The notes under the pieces are model-generated. The model was not told where the DNA came from, did no database searches, and was given only the letters and a program-made list of their open reading frames with translations. The position numbers were made by a program, and so were the translations under genes. From Alphaproteobacteria bacterium (lineage in GTDB: Bacteria; Pseudomonadota; Alphaproteobacteria; Reyranellales; Reyranellaceae), in assembly GCA_013290035.1 (NCBI GenBank), contig JABCYT010000013.1, positions 1-15,816 on the forward strand: a stretch of 15,816 bases of DNA, in the 5' to 3' direction. This document shows, piece after piece, positions 14,445-15,816 of the stretch. Positions within the stretch are counted from its first letter, which is position 1. The number at the start of each line of letters is the position of its first letter.

Positions 14445-15816
14445 ATGACACGGTCAAGGTTCGCCAGGGCAGCAGCGCTGGGCGGTTTCGCCACGGCGTG
14501 GGCCGGCGCGGCCGCGGCCCGGACCGCCTTCAGCGCCGAAGGCGCCACGGGATCGTTCCTCACGCTCCTGAGCGAGCGGCTGGAATTCACGCTGAACCAG
14601 CTCCCCGCGCTGGGCCGGCATCTGGCCAACCTGCCCGACATCGTGGGCGGCCGGACCGCGCTCCTGGTGCTGGGCATCGTGGTGGCCGGCCTGGCCGCGG
14701 AATACATCGCACGGCTGCTGCTGAGCCGGGCGCGGCTCAACAGCTTCGACCGCCTGGTTGGCCACTCGCCGCTGCGCGCCTTCGGGCTGGCCGTGCTGCT
14801 CGATGTGGTGGCGTTGCTGGCGCTCGTGGTCGCCGCCCGCCTCGTGCTTGCCCGGATCGGCAACCCCCAGGGCGTCGGCGGCAAGCTCGGCCAGGAGATC
14901 TTCCATGCGCTGCTCTACTGGCGCTCGTTCAACCTGCTGTTTCGCGCCTGGCTCCGGCCCGGCACGCCGGAGGGCCGTATCGCGCCGGTCGACGATGCCG
15001 CGGCGCGCGGCCTCTTGGTGGCGCTGAACTGGGTGATCGTCCTGCCGCTGATCGGTGGCCATGTCGCCCGCGCGCTCGAGACGACGGGCGCCAGCCGCGA
15101 AGTCACCGGGGCGGCCATCATCCTCTACGCGCCGCTGATCTCCGCCGGCCTGCTGTGGGTGGTCTGGCACTGGCGCAACGAGATGACGGCCTGGCTGTCG
15201 GCCATGGTCTCGGAGCGCAAGATCGGCTACCGGCTGAAGCTCGACACGGCGCGCCACTGGTGGGTGTTCGGACTGATCTTCTACGGCCTGATGGGGATGG
15301 CGGCGATCTATGCCGCGCTGACCGACAGCAACACCGCCTCACGCGGCCTCGCCGCCATCGAATCGGCGCTGATCACGCTGCTTCTGTTCGAGACCCTGAT
15401 GCACCGCATCACGCGCCACATCATGTCGGAGCTGCCGATGGCCGGCGACGTGGTGGCCGACTGCCTGCGCCTGGTGGCGAGGCTCTATGTCATCATCCTG
15501 ATCGCCGACGCCCTGATGGTGCGCGTACTGGGCGCCATGACGCCGGAAGAATGGCTGCCGCACGACCGCGGCGCCAAGCTCGCCGCGGTGAGTGCCGTGG
15601 TGATCTATGCCTTCTGGCGGTTCGTGAAGTTCCGCATGGATTCCTACATCGCCTCGAATCCTCTGCCCTCGGCCGACGCTACCGCCGAGGCCGAGGACGA
15701 CGCCAAGATCGCCGCCTCGCGGCTGCGCACCCTGATGCCGCTGCTGCGCGCCATCGCCGGCGCCGTCATCGTCGTGGTCGGCGGCCTGCTGGTGCTGTCG
15801 GAACTGGGCGTCAACA
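14445..15816 (+). CDS. MscS-family mechanosensitive ion channel, N-terminal part (truncated by window)
   Basis: The first 457 residues of a large inner-membrane protein. The start has a signal-peptide-like stretch (Arg-rich head, then AAALGGFATAWAGAAAA, about 9-25). A periplasmic segment follows and then about ten hydrophobic helices with short charged loops. The final stretch, RLRTLMPLLRAIAGAVIVVV then LLVLSELGVN, matches the helix that leads into the pore helix of MscS channels, so the pore and beta domain lie beyond the window. Multi-helix MscS paralogues of about 700-850 residues open under membrane tension and release solutes on osmotic downshock. The ATG at 14445 has GGGGAAAG just upstream. 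The gene is divergent from the oxygenase run and no functional link to it is apparent. Pore-domain evidence is absent here, so the call rests on the last 40 residues and the topology. Confidence 0.8.
   Translation, partial: MTRSRFARAAALGGFATAWAGAAAARTAFSAEGATGSFLTLLSERLEFTLNQLPALGRHLANLPDIVGGRTALLVLGIVVAGLAAEYIARLLLSRARLNSFDRLVGHSPLRAFGLAVLLDVVALLALVVAARLVLARIGNPQGVGGKLGQEIFHALLYWRSFNLLFRAWLRPGTPEGRIAPVDDAAARGLLVALNWVIVLPLIGGHVARALETTGASREVTGAAIILYAPLISAGLLWVVWHWRNEMTAWLSAMVSERKIGYRLKLDTARHWWVFGLIFYGLMGMAAIYAALTDSNTASRGLAAIESALITLLLFETLMHRITRHIMSELPMAGDVVADCLRLVARLYVIILIADALMVRVLGAMTPEEWLPHDRGAKLAAVSAVVIYAFWRFVKFRMDSYIASNPLPSADATAEAEDDAKIAASRLRTLMPLLRAIAGAVIVVVGGLLVLSELGVN

Overview
This 15.8 kb window is GC-rich chromosomal DNA, densely packed with genes. 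It most likely comes from an alphaproteobacterium of the Hyphomicrobiales/Rhodospirillales kind (Bradyrhizobium- or Reyranella-like). That placement is inference, drawn from base composition, GC-ending codons, the style of the protein sequences and the C-rich/G-rich hairpin repeats between genes. I see no tRNA, rRNA, insertion sequence, integrase, phage gene or CRISPR array. The content is mostly catabolic enzymes.

Layout. (1) Bases 1-2745, plus strand: the 3' end of an FMN-dependent alpha-hydroxy-acid dehydrogenase, then a DsbA-like/2-hydroxychromene-2-carboxylate isomerase family protein 9 bp later. After a 127-bp hairpin-rich gap comes a MATE efflux transporter starting with TTG. (2) Bases 2749-6520, minus strand: transcribed in the order His-rich secreted or lipoprotein-like small protein, two-domain enoyl-CoA hydratase/3-hydroxyacyl-CoA dehydrogenase, thiolase. 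Hairpin repeats lie on both sides of the thiolase. (3) Bases 6683-7674, plus strand: a DUF1761 membrane protein and a dihydrofolate reductase/RibD-C-like protein. (4) Bases 7671-14258, minus strand: a run of six genes, transcribed as two tandem isopenicillin-N-synthase-like (IPNS-like) 2-oxoglutarate/Fe(II) oxygenases (start and stop overlapping by 4 nt), a mandelate-racemase-subgroup enolase-superfamily enzyme, an acyl-CoA synthetase, a TfdA-like dioxygenase and an MBL-fold hydrolase. (5) From 14445 on, plus strand: the N-terminal 457 residues of a large MscS-family mechanosensitive channel, cut by the window edge.

How the genes may work together (inference). Region 4 combines three non-heme iron oxygenases, an enolase-superfamily enzyme that abstracts an alpha proton from a carboxylate, and a CoA ligase. 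Region 2 supplies beta-oxidation activities. This would suit uptake and breakdown of an unknown organic acid, possibly an aryl-ether, hydroxy- or aromatic acid: oxygenation or ether cleavage, dehydration or epimerisation, CoA activation, then beta-oxidation. The tandem oxygenase pair is about 76% identical by hand alignment and its junctions preserve the duplication boundary. That pair, together with the TfdA-like enzyme, is the most interesting part of the window. No transcriptional regulator or substrate importer for the cluster is visible here.
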